Assembly: GCF_023509525.1 (NCBI RefSeq)
Contig: NZ_JAKNCJ010000001.1
Coordinates: forward strand, 900,653 to 964,652
Source of the DNA: Brachybacterium equifaecis
Lineage (GTDB): Bacteria; Actinomycetota; Actinomycetes; Actinomycetales; Dermabacteraceae
Direction: 5' to 3'
Length of the DNA: 64,000 bases
Every line of letters starts with the position of its first letter. Position 1 is the first letter of the stretch. The position numbers and the translations under genes were made by a program. This document shows, in pieces, positions 8,374 to 18,536 of this stretch. The notes beneath the pieces were generated by a model. It was not told the DNA's origin. It was given only the letters and a program-made list of their open reading frames with translations, and ran no database searches.

Positions 8374-9812
8374 GGCTCATCCCAATCGGGGGTGTAGGAG
8401 TTGGGGTCTGAAGCCGCCGGTCTCGAGCAGGCTTCGGGCGATGTAGTTGGTCAGGTTGCGGAACCCGAGTGCGGAGCCGCGCAGGTGTTCGAGCCGTCCG
8501 TTGAGCGCCTCGGTCGGCCCGTTGCTGGTGCCGGGTCGTTCGAAGTAGGCGAGCACGTCAGCGGCTCGCTTCTTCAGGGTCCGGCCCAGGGTGGTGAGCT
8601 CGGTGAGCACCTTGGGGACCCCGGCGCTGAGGTCGGTGATCAGCTTCTCCATGAGCTCGCGGCCACGTTGCCGGTCCTCGTGGCGATAGGCGGCGATCAT
8701 GCGCTGGTAGACACCCCAGGTCGCCTCGACCTCGACGTGAACGTCATCAACGAACAGCGCGCGCAGCCTGTCGCTCTGCTTGTCGGTGAGCAGGTCCGCG
8801 CCGGTGTGCAGCGTGCGCCGCGACTTGTAGAGCGGGTCGTCCCTGAACCCACGGTGCCCGTGGATCGCGAGTTGGACCCGGCGCCGGCACCTGTCGAGGG
8901 CGTCACCGGCCAGGCGCACGACGTGGAAGGGATCCATCACCGTGACCGCGTCCGGGATCTCCTCTGCAGCGGCGGTCTTGAACCCGGTGAAGCCGTCCAT
9001 CGCGACCACCTCGACCGCGTCACGGAAGGCGTCGTCGCGGTCGGCGAGCCAGGTCTTGAACGCCGCCTTCGACCGGCCCTCGACCATGTCCAGCAGCCTT
9101 GCTGGGCCAGCGCCATCGCGGACCGGGGTGAGGTCGATGATCACGGTGACGTACTTGTCGCCACGCCTGGTGTGGCGCCAGACGTGCTCATCGACGCCAA
9201 TGACCTTCACGCCCTCAAACCGCGTGGGGTCGTTGATCAGCAGCCGCTTGCCTTCAGCCAGGACCGCGTTGTTGGCGGTGTCCCACGCGACCCCGAGTCC
9301 CTCGGCGACACGGGCGACGGTGAGGTGTGCGACCACGATCCCTTCCAGCGCCCACCGCAACCCGGTGCGCGAGAGCTTCGCGCGTGGCTCCGCCGCGGCG
9401 CTGGTGTCTTGGCGCCACACGTATCCGCAGTCGGCACAGCGGTAGCGGCGCACTACAACTTCCAGCACGGTCGGTCGCCAGCCCAGGGGCTCGTGGGCCA
9501 ACCGCCGGATCGCGGTGTCACGAGCAGCGCCTTCGCTGCCGCACCGTCGGCACCACTGATCTGGTTCCACCACGCGGCACGCGAGGACCGCACGATCCGG
9601 TTCAAGTCGTTGTCCGGTCACGCTCAGACCGAGGCCGTCGAGTCGAGCGAAAGCGGTCAGGTCAGGGCGGCCGAAGCCGGCCGGCGGGGTAGCGTCGGTC
9701 ACGTCGAGGTCTTTCGGATGGATGGCGTAGGAACCTCCATCGTCGGGAGACCTCGACGTCTACCTGCGGACCGACGCGCCCGGCCGACCTACACCCTCAT
9801 CTGGGAAGAGCC
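8374..9812. mobile_element. Complete ISL3-family insertion sequence, 1,439 bp
   Basis: The ends form imperfect terminal inverted repeats of about 25 bp. The left end reads GGCTCATCCCA and the right end, read inward, GGCTCTTCCCA; both continue to a shared GGGTGTAGG. A single transposase gene fills the element and its stop codon lies inside the left repeat. Perfect 8-bp direct repeats AGATTGAC flank it at 8366-8373 and 9813-9820. Clean repeats and an intact transposase suggest a recent and potentially active insertion. It lies between the TetR gene and the SMI1-like gene and does not appear to interrupt either. Confidence 0.9.
8377..9702 (-). CDS. ISL3-family transposase
   Basis: A 441-residue transposase. 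A zinc-finger region comes first (CRRCG near the N-terminus and CADCG further on), then a helix-turn-helix, then the DDE catalytic core. GVDEHVWRHTRRGDKYVTVI holds the first Asp, VMDPFHVVRLAGDALD the second, and SNGPTEALNGRLEHLRG the Glu. These motifs are diagnostic for ISL3 (DDE_Tnp_ISL3). The ATG at 9702 lies about 110 bp inside the right end. The frame is intact. It belongs to the same family as the transposase at 27627-28997 but is clearly divergent from it. Confidence 0.95.
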   Translation of the reverse strand: MTDATPPAGFGRPDLTAFARLDGLGLSVTGQRLEPDRAVLACRVVEPDQWCRRCGSEGAARDTAIRRLAHEPLGWRPTVLEVVVRRYRCADCGYVWRQDTSAAAEPRAKLSRTGLRWALEGIVVAHLTVARVAEGLGVAWDTANNAVLAEGKRLLINDPTRFEGVKVIGVDEHVWRHTRRGDKYVTVIIDLTPVRDGAGPARLLDMVEGRSKAAFKTWLADRDDAFRDAVEVVAMDGFTGFKTAAAEEIPDAVTVMDPFHVVRLAGDALDRCRRRVQLAIHGHRGFRDDPLYKSRRTLHTGADLLTDKQSDRLRALFVDDVHVEVEATWGVYQRMIAAYRHEDRQRGRELMEKLITDLSAGVPKVLTELTTLGRTLKKRAADVLAYFERPGTSNGPTEALNGRLEHLRGSALGFRNLTNYIARSLLETGGFRPQLLHPRLG

Positions 9813-9820
9813 AGATTGAC
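9813..9820. repeat. Target-site duplication, right copy (AGATTGAC)
   Basis: Identical to 8366-8373, immediately after the right end of the IS at 9812. This fixes both element boundaries to the base. Confidence 0.9.
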
Positions 9821-9871
9821 GGATACCCAACCCATTCTTGCCCGGATGTCCATGGAACCGGACCGGAGGGG

Positions 9872-10428
9872 TCAGGCGAGGCCGTCCTCGATCGCGTAGC
9901 GGCGGGCGTCCTCGATGTTCTCGAGGTTGTCGGCGATCATCGCGGTGAAGAACTCCTCGAAGGTCGCGTACCGCTCGCCCACACCGTCGTAGAACCAGGC
10001 CACGTGGGGCTGCGCTGAGCCGTCGCGATGCTGCATGACGAACAGGCAGTCGATCTCCAGATCGGCGGCGATCGGGAACAGGGCGCCTCTGTGCAGCCCA
10101 GCCTCTTCGAGCATCTCGTCGGGCCACACGCTGACCATCAGCTCCAGCGCCGCCTGCGCAGCAGTGTCGCCGAGCTCGTCCGAGCTGAACAGGTCGGCAC
10201 CGGTGAGGAATCCTCGCCAGCCGTCGGCGTGCGCGAGGAACGCCCGGTGCGCGGGGTCGAGCGCGAAGCCCAGCCGCGCCTCGGTCGCCGCGAGCTTCTC
10301 CTCAGTCGCGGCCACCGCGGGAAGAAGCCCGAGGCATCCGCGGCGTGGAGCTCCTGCTTGGTCAGGACCATCAGGCCGATGTGCGCGGGCCAGTTGAAGG
10401 GACTGTCAGGGGCAGGCGACTCGCTCAT
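9872..10428 (-). pseudogene. SMI1/KNR4-like (immunity-type) protein, frameshifted
   Basis: The gene appears to start at ATG 10428 (MSESPAPDSPFNWPAHIGLM) and reads about 36 codons to GFFP. There the frame breaks at the GGG run 10319-10321. The continuation, ATEEKLAATEARLGFALDPA and onward to the TGA near 9872, lies in the next frame. It resembles SMI1/KNR4 proteins: hydrophobic HRAFLAHADGW, then LFSSDEL, then a DGSAQPHVAWFYDG strand. Adding one C on the minus strand restores a single frame of about 185 codons. An internal ATG at 10315 could still give a 147-residue protein. SMI1/KNR4 proteins often act as immunity proteins to polymorphic toxins, but no toxin gene is adjacent. A sequencing error cannot be excluded. 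Confidence 0.6.
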
Positions 10429-10442
10429 GGCTCGGTCCTCCT

Positions 10443-10883
10443 TCACGCCGATTCGACCATCGGCAGGATCGTGGTGACTGCACCATCGTCGTCGTAGTCG
10501 ACGGCGATGTCGTAGCCCGCATGGAAGTAGTCGAAGGCCGGCAGCTCTTCGATGGGAGGGCCGAAGAACGCGCGGACGGTCTCGCGGTTCGCCGCACCGA
10601 GATCGAGGCCGTTCACCAGCGCCTCGGGCCTCGCGTACGGCGTGAAGCCCTTCTGCGGCGTGAGGTAGATGAACGCGCGCAGCACGACGCCGTCGCGCAG
10701 CATGATCGACACGCCGCTCGGCAGCGAGCGCACCGCGCTGTAGAGCGCACCTGCGTTCCGCACCGGCGGGGTCTCCTCGACCTCGCCCAGCAGGGCGAGC
10801 GCCGGCTCGAGCCGCGGGTCGCCGATCCGGACGCCGAACGCATCCATGAACGTCCGCAGCTCTCCGGTGATCTCTGTGGGCAT
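10443..10883 (-). CDS. Hypothetical protein, acidic, possibly immunity-like
   Basis: A 146-residue acidic protein with no recognised domain. Visible features are a predicted helical N-terminus, a beta-rich middle (VSIMLRDGVVLRAFIYLTPQ) and an acidic C-terminus (YDIAVDYDDDGAVTTILPM). The start chosen is the ATG at 10883; an in-frame reading further upstream to 10925 lacks a better ribosome-binding site. It lies 14 bp upstream of the SMI1-like gene on the same strand, so the two form a likely operon. Size, charge and partner are compatible with an immunity protein, but this is a guess. Confidence 0.55.
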   Translation of the reverse strand: MPTEITGELRTFMDAFGVRIGDPRLEPALALLGEVEETPPVRNAGALYSAVRSLPSGVSIMLRDGVVLRAFIYLTPQKGFTPYARPEALVNGLDLGAANRETVRAFFGPPIEELPAFDYFHAGYDIAVDYDDDGAVTTILPMVESA

Positions 10884-11028
10884 CGCTTCTCTCCGCTCGA
10901 GGGTCCGGGTGCGCCGTGATGTCACCGGACAGGGTCGTCGCTGGACTCATCTCTCGGCACCATCGCCGCTCGAGGCTCGCTGGGGGCCGACGCTACCGGA
11001 CGCCGCGGCCCGGCGGAAGATGCGCTTT

Positions 11029-11205
11029 TCAGGCGGAATCGCTGCTCGGCACTACGAGCGCTGCGAGCATGGTCCGCCCGTCGGCGCGGGAGCGGAGCTC
11101 CTCGGTGGCCGGGCCCGCGAACCGCAGGGCCTCCTGCGACTCCTCGTCCTCGAGGCGGTGACCGAGGGCCAGGCGGAACGCCTCGAGCTCACCCAGCACC
11201 CGCAT
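11029..11205 (-). CDS. Small hypothetical protein (58 aa)
   Basis: A 58-residue frame whose ATG (11205-11203) overlaps the stop codon of the preceding gene by one base (TGATG), a common sign of translational coupling. The product is Glu/Arg/Leu-rich (EAFRLALGHRLEDEESQEAL) and probably helical. No family is recognised. Support rests only on the coupling and on codon use that matches its neighbours. Confidence 0.4.
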   Translation of the reverse strand: MRVLGELEAFRLALGHRLEDEESQEALRFAGPATEELRSRADGRTMLAALVVPSSDSA

Positions 11206-11642
11206 CACAGGCTCTGCGGATCGGTGATCGGCCGCAGGGAGGCGTTCTCGATCTGGAAGCTCTCCAGCAGACGCAGCGCCTGCTCGCTGAGCGCCAGGGT
11301 CGTACTCCGGCGCACGGCGGCGATGTCGTCGCCGGCGGTCAGCGATCCTGTCGGCACCAGCCGGCGCCACACGGGCAGAGGTGGGTAGTCGAACTCGTCC
11401 CACGTCGGCCCGGTCGTCACGACGACGTCCGCGAGCTCGAAGCCCGTCAGCGCGGAGGACTGCAGCGCTGCGGCGAGCGCTTCGGTGACGAGCCAGAACC
11501 CGGAGGTCTCGACGATGTCATCGCCGAGCCACCCCTCGAACTCGGCGTGGAGCGTGCCCACCAGGCGCGGCTCGCGGTCATGGCGAAAGTCGCTGCCGGC
11601 GCCGAGGGAGATCGTGACCTCGGCTTCGAAGAGGGTGTGCAT
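11205..11642 (-). CDS. Hypothetical protein
   Basis: A 145-residue protein of unknown family. It is acidic and has a mixed composition with several aromatic residues (WDEFDYPPLPVWRRL near the middle). The C-terminus (RLLESFQIENASLRPITDPQ) looks helical and then extended. No signal peptide or membrane segment is seen. It is coupled by a one-base stop/start overlap to a 58-residue frame downstream. It lies 29 bp upstream (by position) of the convergent-looking end of the ABC exporter region, but on the same strand as that gene. Confidence 0.55.
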   Translation of the reverse strand: MHTLFEAEVTISLGAGSDFRHDREPRLVGTLHAEFEGWLGDDIVETSGFWLVTEALAAALQSSALTGFELADVVVTTGPTWDEFDYPPLPVWRRLVPTGSLTAGDDIAAVRRSTTLALSEQALRLLESFQIENASLRPITDPQSL

Positions 11643-11671
11643 GCGGTCAGGCTAGCCCGCATCGCGATCCC

Positions 11672-13570
<1,899 letters not shown>

Positions 13571-13702
13571 CCCTCCAGGGTATGGGGCCGCAGAGGCGAG
13601 TCGGGTCCCGGATCGGGGTCGCGGTGGTGCCCCTCTCGCCCCTCGTCGTCCGAGGCGGCGCAGAGGCGAGACGGCCGGCCAGTCGCTCGGTACCATCCCT
13701 GC

Positions 13703-13906
13703 ATGGCGAAGACCGTGCGACTCACTGACGAGGACTGGCGTGCCCCAGCGTCTCTCGCAGAAGCCGGCGGCGCCACCACTGAGGAGACTGCCGTCCGCGC
13801 GAGCCGCCAGGTCGCCGAGCCGCGCACCCACAGCCGGGCCGTGAGCGAGGCCTCTGCTCGCGTCCGCGCGCGCTATGCCGACGTGCTGGATCGGCTCGGT
13901 CGGTGA
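13703..13906 (+). CDS. Antitoxin-like protein, apparently without its toxin
   Basis: A 67-residue protein starting MAKTVRLTDEDW and ending ARVRARYADVLDRLGR. This matches the pattern of short actinobacterial antitoxins that precede Fic/Doc-type toxins: an N-terminal ribbon-helix-helix-like strand and a C-terminal amphipathic helix ending in DRLGR. The usual toxin gene should follow directly, but the next frame (13932) encodes a membrane protein instead. It is therefore probably an orphan or decayed antitoxin. The middle part (ATTEETAVRASRQVAEPRTH) looks slightly degenerate. Confidence 0.5.
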   Translation: MAKTVRLTDEDWRAPASLAEAGGATTEETAVRASRQVAEPRTHSRAVSEASARVRARYADVLDRLGR

Positions 13907-13931
13907 TCGCAGGTCTCGGCCTGGCGGGGCA

Positions 13932-14351
13932 ATGGCTGCGAAGCGCTCGGCACGTGGGGGCAAGGTGAGCCTGGCGGCCCGCCGCAGCGAAGCGCGCCTC
14001 CGTCGACGCCCCGAGGATCCCGGTGCGCGCCACTGTCCGTGGCTGATCCTCCTCGGCGTCGTGCTCCTGTTCCAGTACGGAAGCCTCGTCGCCGAGGGCG
14101 GCTGGAGGGCGGTCACCGGCTACTGGCGCGCTCAGGTCGCTGCGATCGGGTGGGACGATCTGGCCTCGAGCGGCGTCGGAGCGCTGCTGCTGAGCGCGTT
14201 CCTGGCAGCAATGGGGGTCCCGCCCATCGAGGCTTCCGGGACGAGGGCTCGTCGCGCGTGCGCGCTCATGGTCCGGGGGCTTCGCACAGCGGTGCTGCTG
14301 GTCATCGGCGTCTTTGGCTTCTCCGTCGTCCTCGGCTCCGACGGCCGCTGA
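13932..14351 (+). CDS. Hypothetical membrane protein
   Basis: A 139-residue protein with a basic N-terminus (about 35 residues rich in Arg) and three likely membrane helices: about residues 37-55, 78-95 and 115-133. No family is recognised. It begins 25 bp after the antitoxin-like gene. The upstream in-frame extension to 13875 overlaps that gene, so the ATG at 13932 is preferred. Confidence 0.5.
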   Translation: MAAKRSARGGKVSLAARRSEARLRRRPEDPGARHCPWLILLGVVLLFQYGSLVAEGGWRAVTGYWRAQVAAIGWDDLASSGVGALLLSAFLAAMGVPPIEASGTRARRACALMVRGLRTAVLLVIGVFGFSVVLGSDGR

Positions 14352-14380
14352 ACTGCGGGCCAGGACCGGCTCGGGCCAGC

Positions 14381-14944
14381 TCAGCCCCGCAACGGCGGCC
14401 CGATGCGGAAGGCGATCTCCCGGTCCCGGCTGGAGTCGAGCTCTCCGGAGACCGTGGTCGTCGACAGCGGCTTGGGATGCAGGAGGATCACGTCGGCGGG
14501 CATCGTCGTCCCGTCGTCGGCGAAGGACCGCAGCGTCGGCCCCCAGGTGAAGCCGCCCGTGATCACGAGGACGAACTCGCCGTCCTCGCTCTCATAGAGG
14601 AAGCATTCGATCGGATCGGCCTCTTCGATCGGGACCAGAGTGCTCTTCGCGAGCGGCAGCGCGGTCTCGTTCTCGATCCAGAACGACATCTCATGGGGCC
14701 AGCAGGTCGGGCCCCAGGGAACGTTCCAACCGGCGGGATTCACGAAGACGTCAGCCCCGCCCTTCACGCAGGCCCGCGCATCCTCCGCCGCCAGGCCCTG
14801 CTCCTTGAGCACGCAGACGCTGCCCGAGAGGTGGCGCAGGCGCGCTCGCGTGTCATCGAAGGATCCGGGCTGGGAGGGAAGTCCGTCATCGCCTACGGCC
14901 CGCTTCGGCGCAGCTCTGGCCCGGATCGGATCGGACGTGGTCAT
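14381..14944 (-). CDS. Hypothetical protein
   Basis: A 187-residue protein of unknown family. It has Trp- and Pro-rich stretches (NPAGWNVPWGPTCWPHEMSF) and a beta-rich acidic middle (ECFLYESEDGEFVLVITGG). No signal or membrane segment is seen. The start lies 12 bp after the stop of a GNAT acetyltransferase gene, so the two are probably co-transcribed. The N-terminal 30 residues are Arg-rich and variable-looking, and a later start is possible. Confidence 0.5.
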   Translation of the reverse strand: MTTSDPIRARAAPKRAVGDDGLPSQPGSFDDTRARLRHLSGSVCVLKEQGLAAEDARACVKGGADVFVNPAGWNVPWGPTCWPHEMSFWIENETALPLAKSTLVPIEEADPIECFLYESEDGEFVLVITGGFTWGPTLRSFADDGTTMPADVILLHPKPLSTTTVSGELDSSRDREIAFRIGPPLRG

Positions 14945-14956
14945 GACCAGGCTCGC

Positions 14957-15481
14957 TCAGCGCCCGCGCCGCGCATCGATCCAGTACCGGCGCTTGCCGA
15001 CCTTGCCGCCGCCCGGCTCGTAGAGGTCCTCCAGCACCCCGCCGCAGCGCTCGATCGTCGCGGCCGACGCCGCGTTCGTGTCATCGCAGGTCACGAGGAC
15101 GCGCTCGACGCCCAGCTCGGCGAGGCGGGCGACGGACTGCCGCAGGATCTCCGTCGCGTACCCGCGGCGGCGGTGCTCGGGGCCGACGGCGTAGCCGACG
15201 TGCCCGCCGATGGTGCGCAGGAAGTCGTTGAGCTCGTGGCGGATCGAGACGCGCCCGACGATCTCCCCGTCGACCTCGGCCACGAGGAACTCCGCGGGGA
15301 CCCGCCCCGGCGCGAGATCCTCCCCGCACGCCTCGCGGCGCTGGCCCTCCAGATAGGCGGCGAAGGGCTGGCCGTCATCGAGCAGGAAGTCGAAGTCGTC
15401 GGCCAGGAGCTGCTCCTGCAGGCGCCGCACCTCCGCTTCGTCCTCGAGGCGGAGCGGGCGCAGGGTCAGGTTCGCAGTCAC
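14957..15481 (-). CDS. GNAT-family N-acetyltransferase
   Basis: A 174-residue protein with the GNAT fold. LRPLRLEDEAEVRRLQEQL is the first strand and helix. The acetyl-CoA loop VGYAVGPEHRRRGYATEIL holds the R-x-x-G-x-A pyrophosphate-binding motif. A C-terminal strand (RVLVTCDDTNAASAATIERC) contains the asparagine typical of the family. The acceptor substrate is unknown. First gene of a likely two-gene operon with 14381-14944. Confidence 0.8.
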   Translation of the reverse strand: MTANLTLRPLRLEDEAEVRRLQEQLLADDFDFLLDDGQPFAAYLEGQRREACGEDLAPGRVPAEFLVAEVDGEIVGRVSIRHELNDFLRTIGGHVGYAVGPEHRRRGYATEILRQSVARLAELGVERVLVTCDDTNAASAATIERCGGVLEDLYEPGGGKVGKRRYWIDARRGR

Positions 15482-15608
15482 TCGGCGATCCTAAGGCGAG
15501 CAGACGCGGAGGTCACGGGCATTCTTCGCGGTCCCCGCCTCCCAGCGGAGCCCGCCTCCCAGTGGGCCCGGCCCCACACAGGACCGGTACCTCAGCACAG
15601 CCGTCCCT

Positions 15609-16238
15609 TCACCACGCCTTCGCGACCTCGCCGGCCGGGGCATCGACCGCCTCTGCCGCGCTCACGCCGTGCTCGCGGCAGTACCTCCGGGCGAGCTCCG
15701 TGCCGAGCGCATAGCCGAGCCAGCGCGGCAGGTCAGCGCCTCCGAAGAAGAACCGTGCGTGCTGATCCTCGCGCTCGAGCAGCGGGAGGGCATCCTGCCA
15801 GTGCCGATCGAGATCCTCGCCGGGCACGGCCCGGGCGTAGAGGGGTTCCTCGCCTGTGCGCTCGGCTTCGAAGAGGGTCGCCATGCCCTCGCTGACCAGG
15901 GAGTCCGCGAGCCGCGGGCCATAGCCGGGCCCCTGCCAGCGCCGCACATGGTGCAGTTCGTGGGCGATGCTCGCAGGAAGCGCCTGGCGCCAATGCTGCG
16001 CGAAGTGCTCGCCCCAGGGCTCGAGCGCGATGAAGGCGAGCGCGGCGCTCGGGGCGTACCCGCCCACCCCGAGCTCGGGGATCGCGAGCCCTCGGTAGTC
16101 GCACAGCACGAGATCCGCGCCGTCGATGCCGACCTGGGCGTCGACCGCGACGGCAGCGGTCTCGGCGAGCGCGCGCACCTCGCCCGCGAGACCGGGCGCG
16201 AGATGCCCGGCGGCGTCGAGGAGATAAACGCGGATCAT
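15609..16238 (-). CDS. Predicted zinc-dependent protease (DUF2268-type)
   Basis: A 209-residue protein with an HExxH zinc motif (SIAHELHHVRRW) and a downstream EGMAT segment (LVSEGMATLFEAE) that supplies the third ligand. This is the arrangement of DUF2268 putative zinc proteases. It lacks a signal peptide. Family members are about 200-300 residues; this one has the core only. The ATG at 16238 starts the first beta-strand (MIRVYLLDAAGHLAPG). No physiological substrate is known. Confidence 0.7.
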   Translation of the reverse strand: MIRVYLLDAAGHLAPGLAGEVRALAETAAVAVDAQVGIDGADLVLCDYRGLAIPELGVGGYAPSAALAFIALEPWGEHFAQHWRQALPASIAHELHHVRRWQGPGYGPRLADSLVSEGMATLFEAERTGEEPLYARAVPGEDLDRHWQDALPLLEREDQHARFFFGGADLPRWLGYALGTELARRYCREHGVSAAEAVDAPAGEVAKAW

Positions 16239-16417
16239 GCGCGCACCGACCGGCAGCAGACGTGCGGGAAAAGCACCATCGGACCATCGTGCCTGCTCCC
16301 GGCGCCGCCCGGGCCAGGTTCACGAAAGCCCCAGCGGGATCCCACCTGCGTGCGGTTCACTGAAGGATGCACTGCTGCCGCAGTGCGCACCTGTCACCCC
16401 GAGGAGAGGCGGCTGCC

Positions 16418-17200
16418 ATGCCCGGTTCGAGCATCAGGCCCGGTTCGAGCATCGCCCCGCGCCGGGCGCGCCGTCGCGCTCGCTGGCTGACCCGCGGCGT
16501 GCCGATCGTGCTCGGCGGCGGCGCCGGCATCTCCGCGTTCATGGTGCTGGGCGTGGCGAGCCTGATCGGCGGAGCGGGCATCCTGTCCCCGCTGCTCGGC
16601 GGTCTGGCCGTCGGCCTCGCGGTGGGCGGCGGCCTCGCCGTGCTCCTGCGCGATCGCGCCCCGCGGCACGTGCGCCCGTCGGACCTCCCCGAGCTCACGG
16701 AGACCACGCGCACGATGCTCGTGGCCATTGCGAAGTCCTCCGCGCGCGGGCAGAAGCATGCGGCCATGCTCCGCCGGCGCCTGCGCCAGAAGCCTCTGCG
16801 CCCCGCCCTCGATCGCGCCGACGGGATGCTGCAGCGCGTGAGCACCCTGCTGGGCTCCCCCGGTCTCGCCTCGCGCCATGCGGCCGACGACGCGGTGATG
16901 ACCCTCGAAGGGATGACCTCCCGGTACATCCCGGAGCTGCTCGGGGCAATCGAGGCGAACGCCCCGGCCCTCGCCTCGAGCGATGAGGCGACCCGCCGCG
17001 CCGGGCACGCGAACCTCCTCAGCATCGAGCGCCAGCTCGGCGTGCTGGAGGGCCAGCTCGATCAGCTCGACGCGCAGCTCGTGCGGGGGGTGACCCGCTC
17101 GCTCGACGTGCACGAGGAGTTCCTCTCCCAGCGCTTCTACGACCCGCGGACCGCGACCGTCGGGGCGGCTCCGCTCAGCGAGGTCCTCCAGGAGCGCTGA
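16418..17200 (+). CDS. Hypothetical membrane-associated protein (5-bromo-4-chloroindolyl phosphate-hydrolysis-type architecture uncertain)
   Basis: A 260-residue protein. The basic N-terminus is followed by two close hydrophobic stretches (about residues 30-75: LGGGAGISAFMVLGVASLIG, then LGGLAVGLAVGGGLAVLL). The rest is a long, mainly alpha-helical cytoplasmic domain. The purine-rich GAGGAGAGG at 16401-16409 is a good Shine-Dalgarno for the ATG at 16418. The helical tail after two membrane spans recalls proteins next to phage-shock or tellurite-type genes, but no family can be named. Its last 26 bp overlap the convergent acyltransferase gene. Confidence 0.5.
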   Translation: MPGSSIRPGSSIAPRRARRRARWLTRGVPIVLGGGAGISAFMVLGVASLIGGAGILSPLLGGLAVGLAVGGGLAVLLRDRAPRHVRPSDLPELTETTRTMLVAIAKSSARGQKHAAMLRRRLRQKPLRPALDRADGMLQRVSTLLGSPGLASRHAADDAVMTLEGMTSRYIPELLGAIEANAPALASSDEATRRAGHANLLSIERQLGVLEGQLDQLDAQLVRGVTRSLDVHEEFLSQRFYDPRTATVGAAPLSEVLQER

Positions 17201-18536
17201 CCGGCTCCTGCTCGGCGGACCGCCTCAGCGGCACCATCCCGAGGCCGAGCAGACCGATCAGCGGCAGCATCGGCCACAGGAAGCCGAGCCCGCCGGCGCC
17301 GACCATCCCTGAGCCCGCCATCACGGCGAGCCCTCCGCACACGAGCGCGGCGGCGAGCAGCGCCCGCCACAGCGGCGGGGCCGGGCGGGGATCAGGTCGG
17401 GGCGTCTCGAACCGGCCCATCACCAGCACGATCACCCCGGTGATCGCCAGCAGCGCCGCGCACCACAGGGGCCGGCTCGCCCACCAGATCCCCGTCAGCG
17501 GCTCTGGCAGCAGGGCGCGCGCATCGAGGGCGAGCAGCAGGTGCGCGAGGCCCACCAGAGCGGTGAGGTGCCACAGGAACCACGTCATGATCCGCTGGTT
17601 GACCATCACGGTGACGAGCCACAGGCGCGGCCGGGCGAGCAGCCTGGTCAGCGCGCCCTCTGCGAGCAGCACGATCCCGGCCTGCAGCAGGCCGAGGAAG
17701 GCCATGGTCACGCGGGTGGGGCTCGAGTTGCTGATCGCGTCGGCCGAGGCGGTGATCATCGAGACCGGGTAGGGCCCGAGGCCGACGAGCACCGCGAGTC
17801 CCGCCGCGCCGATCCCGGCGAGCGCGAGCCGCCGCCCGGTACCGGCGAGGCGCCCGTCGAGCCAGGCGTAGCCGACCTGGTGGAAGGCCGCCCAGACGAT
17901 CACGTAGTTCGGGTACCCCAGCAGCGGGGAGGAGGCGGTGATGCTGATGGCGTCCACGATGCCCGCGAGCGCCAGGCCCCCGGCCACCGAGAGCCAGCCG
18001 AAGCGCTCCCAGAGCACCAGGCACGGCGGGGCGAGCACGATGACGAGCAGGTAGGAGGCGAGGAACCAGGTGGGGATCAGCGCCATCTGCGAGGCGAGGC
18101 GCACCGTCTCCGCGGGGGCGCCCGCGAGCAGTGCGATCGCGCAGATCACGATCCAGGCCACCAGCAGCGGGATCAGCGGCACTCCGAGGCGGCGCAGGCG
18201 CGTGCGCAGCCACTCGGCGTACGTCGTGCCGCGCTTTCGCGCCGAGCGCCAGGAGAGCCCGTTGGAGTAGCCGCCCACCAGGAAGAAGATCGGCATGACC
18301 TGGAAGATCCAGGTCAGCGGATGGGTCCAGCGGGCGGAGTCCAGCACGCCGTGCGGGTCGATGCCGTGCGTGGGGCTGACGGCCATGATGGTCCAGTGCC
18401 CGAGCACGACCACCGCGATGGCGGCGGCGCGAAGGAAGTCGACCACGCGATTGCGGCTCGCGGGGGTCGCGGCGTCGACCTGCTGGGCCCGGGTCAGCCG
18501 GGCGGCGGGGTCGGCCGTCTGCGCGCGAGTGCTCAC
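17175..18536 (-). CDS. Membrane acyltransferase (acyltransferase 3 family)
   Basis: A 453-residue polytopic membrane protein. The N-terminal signature RNRVVDFLRAAAIAVVVLGH contains the D-x-x-R-x-x-A-x-x-x-V-x-x-x-H pattern of Acyl_transf_3 proteins, followed by about ten hydrophobic segments. FLVGGYSNGLSW and RLRRLGVPLI are further family hallmarks. Such enzymes acylate extracellular sugars, lipids or peptides. The GTG at 18536 overlaps the stop of the upstream SRPBCC gene by 4 bp. At the other end it overlaps the convergent gene at 16418-17200 by 26 bp. Confidence 0.8.
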   Translation of the reverse strand: MSTRAQTADPAARLTRAQQVDAATPASRNRVVDFLRAAAIAVVVLGHWTIMAVSPTHGIDPHGVLDSARWTHPLTWIFQVMPIFFLVGGYSNGLSWRSARKRGTTYAEWLRTRLRRLGVPLIPLLVAWIVICAIALLAGAPAETVRLASQMALIPTWFLASYLLVIVLAPPCLVLWERFGWLSVAGGLALAGIVDAISITASSPLLGYPNYVIVWAAFHQVGYAWLDGRLAGTGRRLALAGIGAAGLAVLVGLGPYPVSMITASADAISNSSPTRVTMAFLGLLQAGIVLLAEGALTRLLARPRLWLVTVMVNQRIMTWFLWHLTALVGLAHLLLALDARALLPEPLTGIWWASRPLWCAALLAITGVIVLVMGRFETPRPDPRPAPPLWRALLAAALVCGGLAVMAGSGMVGAGGLGFLWPMLPLIGLLGLGMVPLRRSAEQEPVSAPGGPR

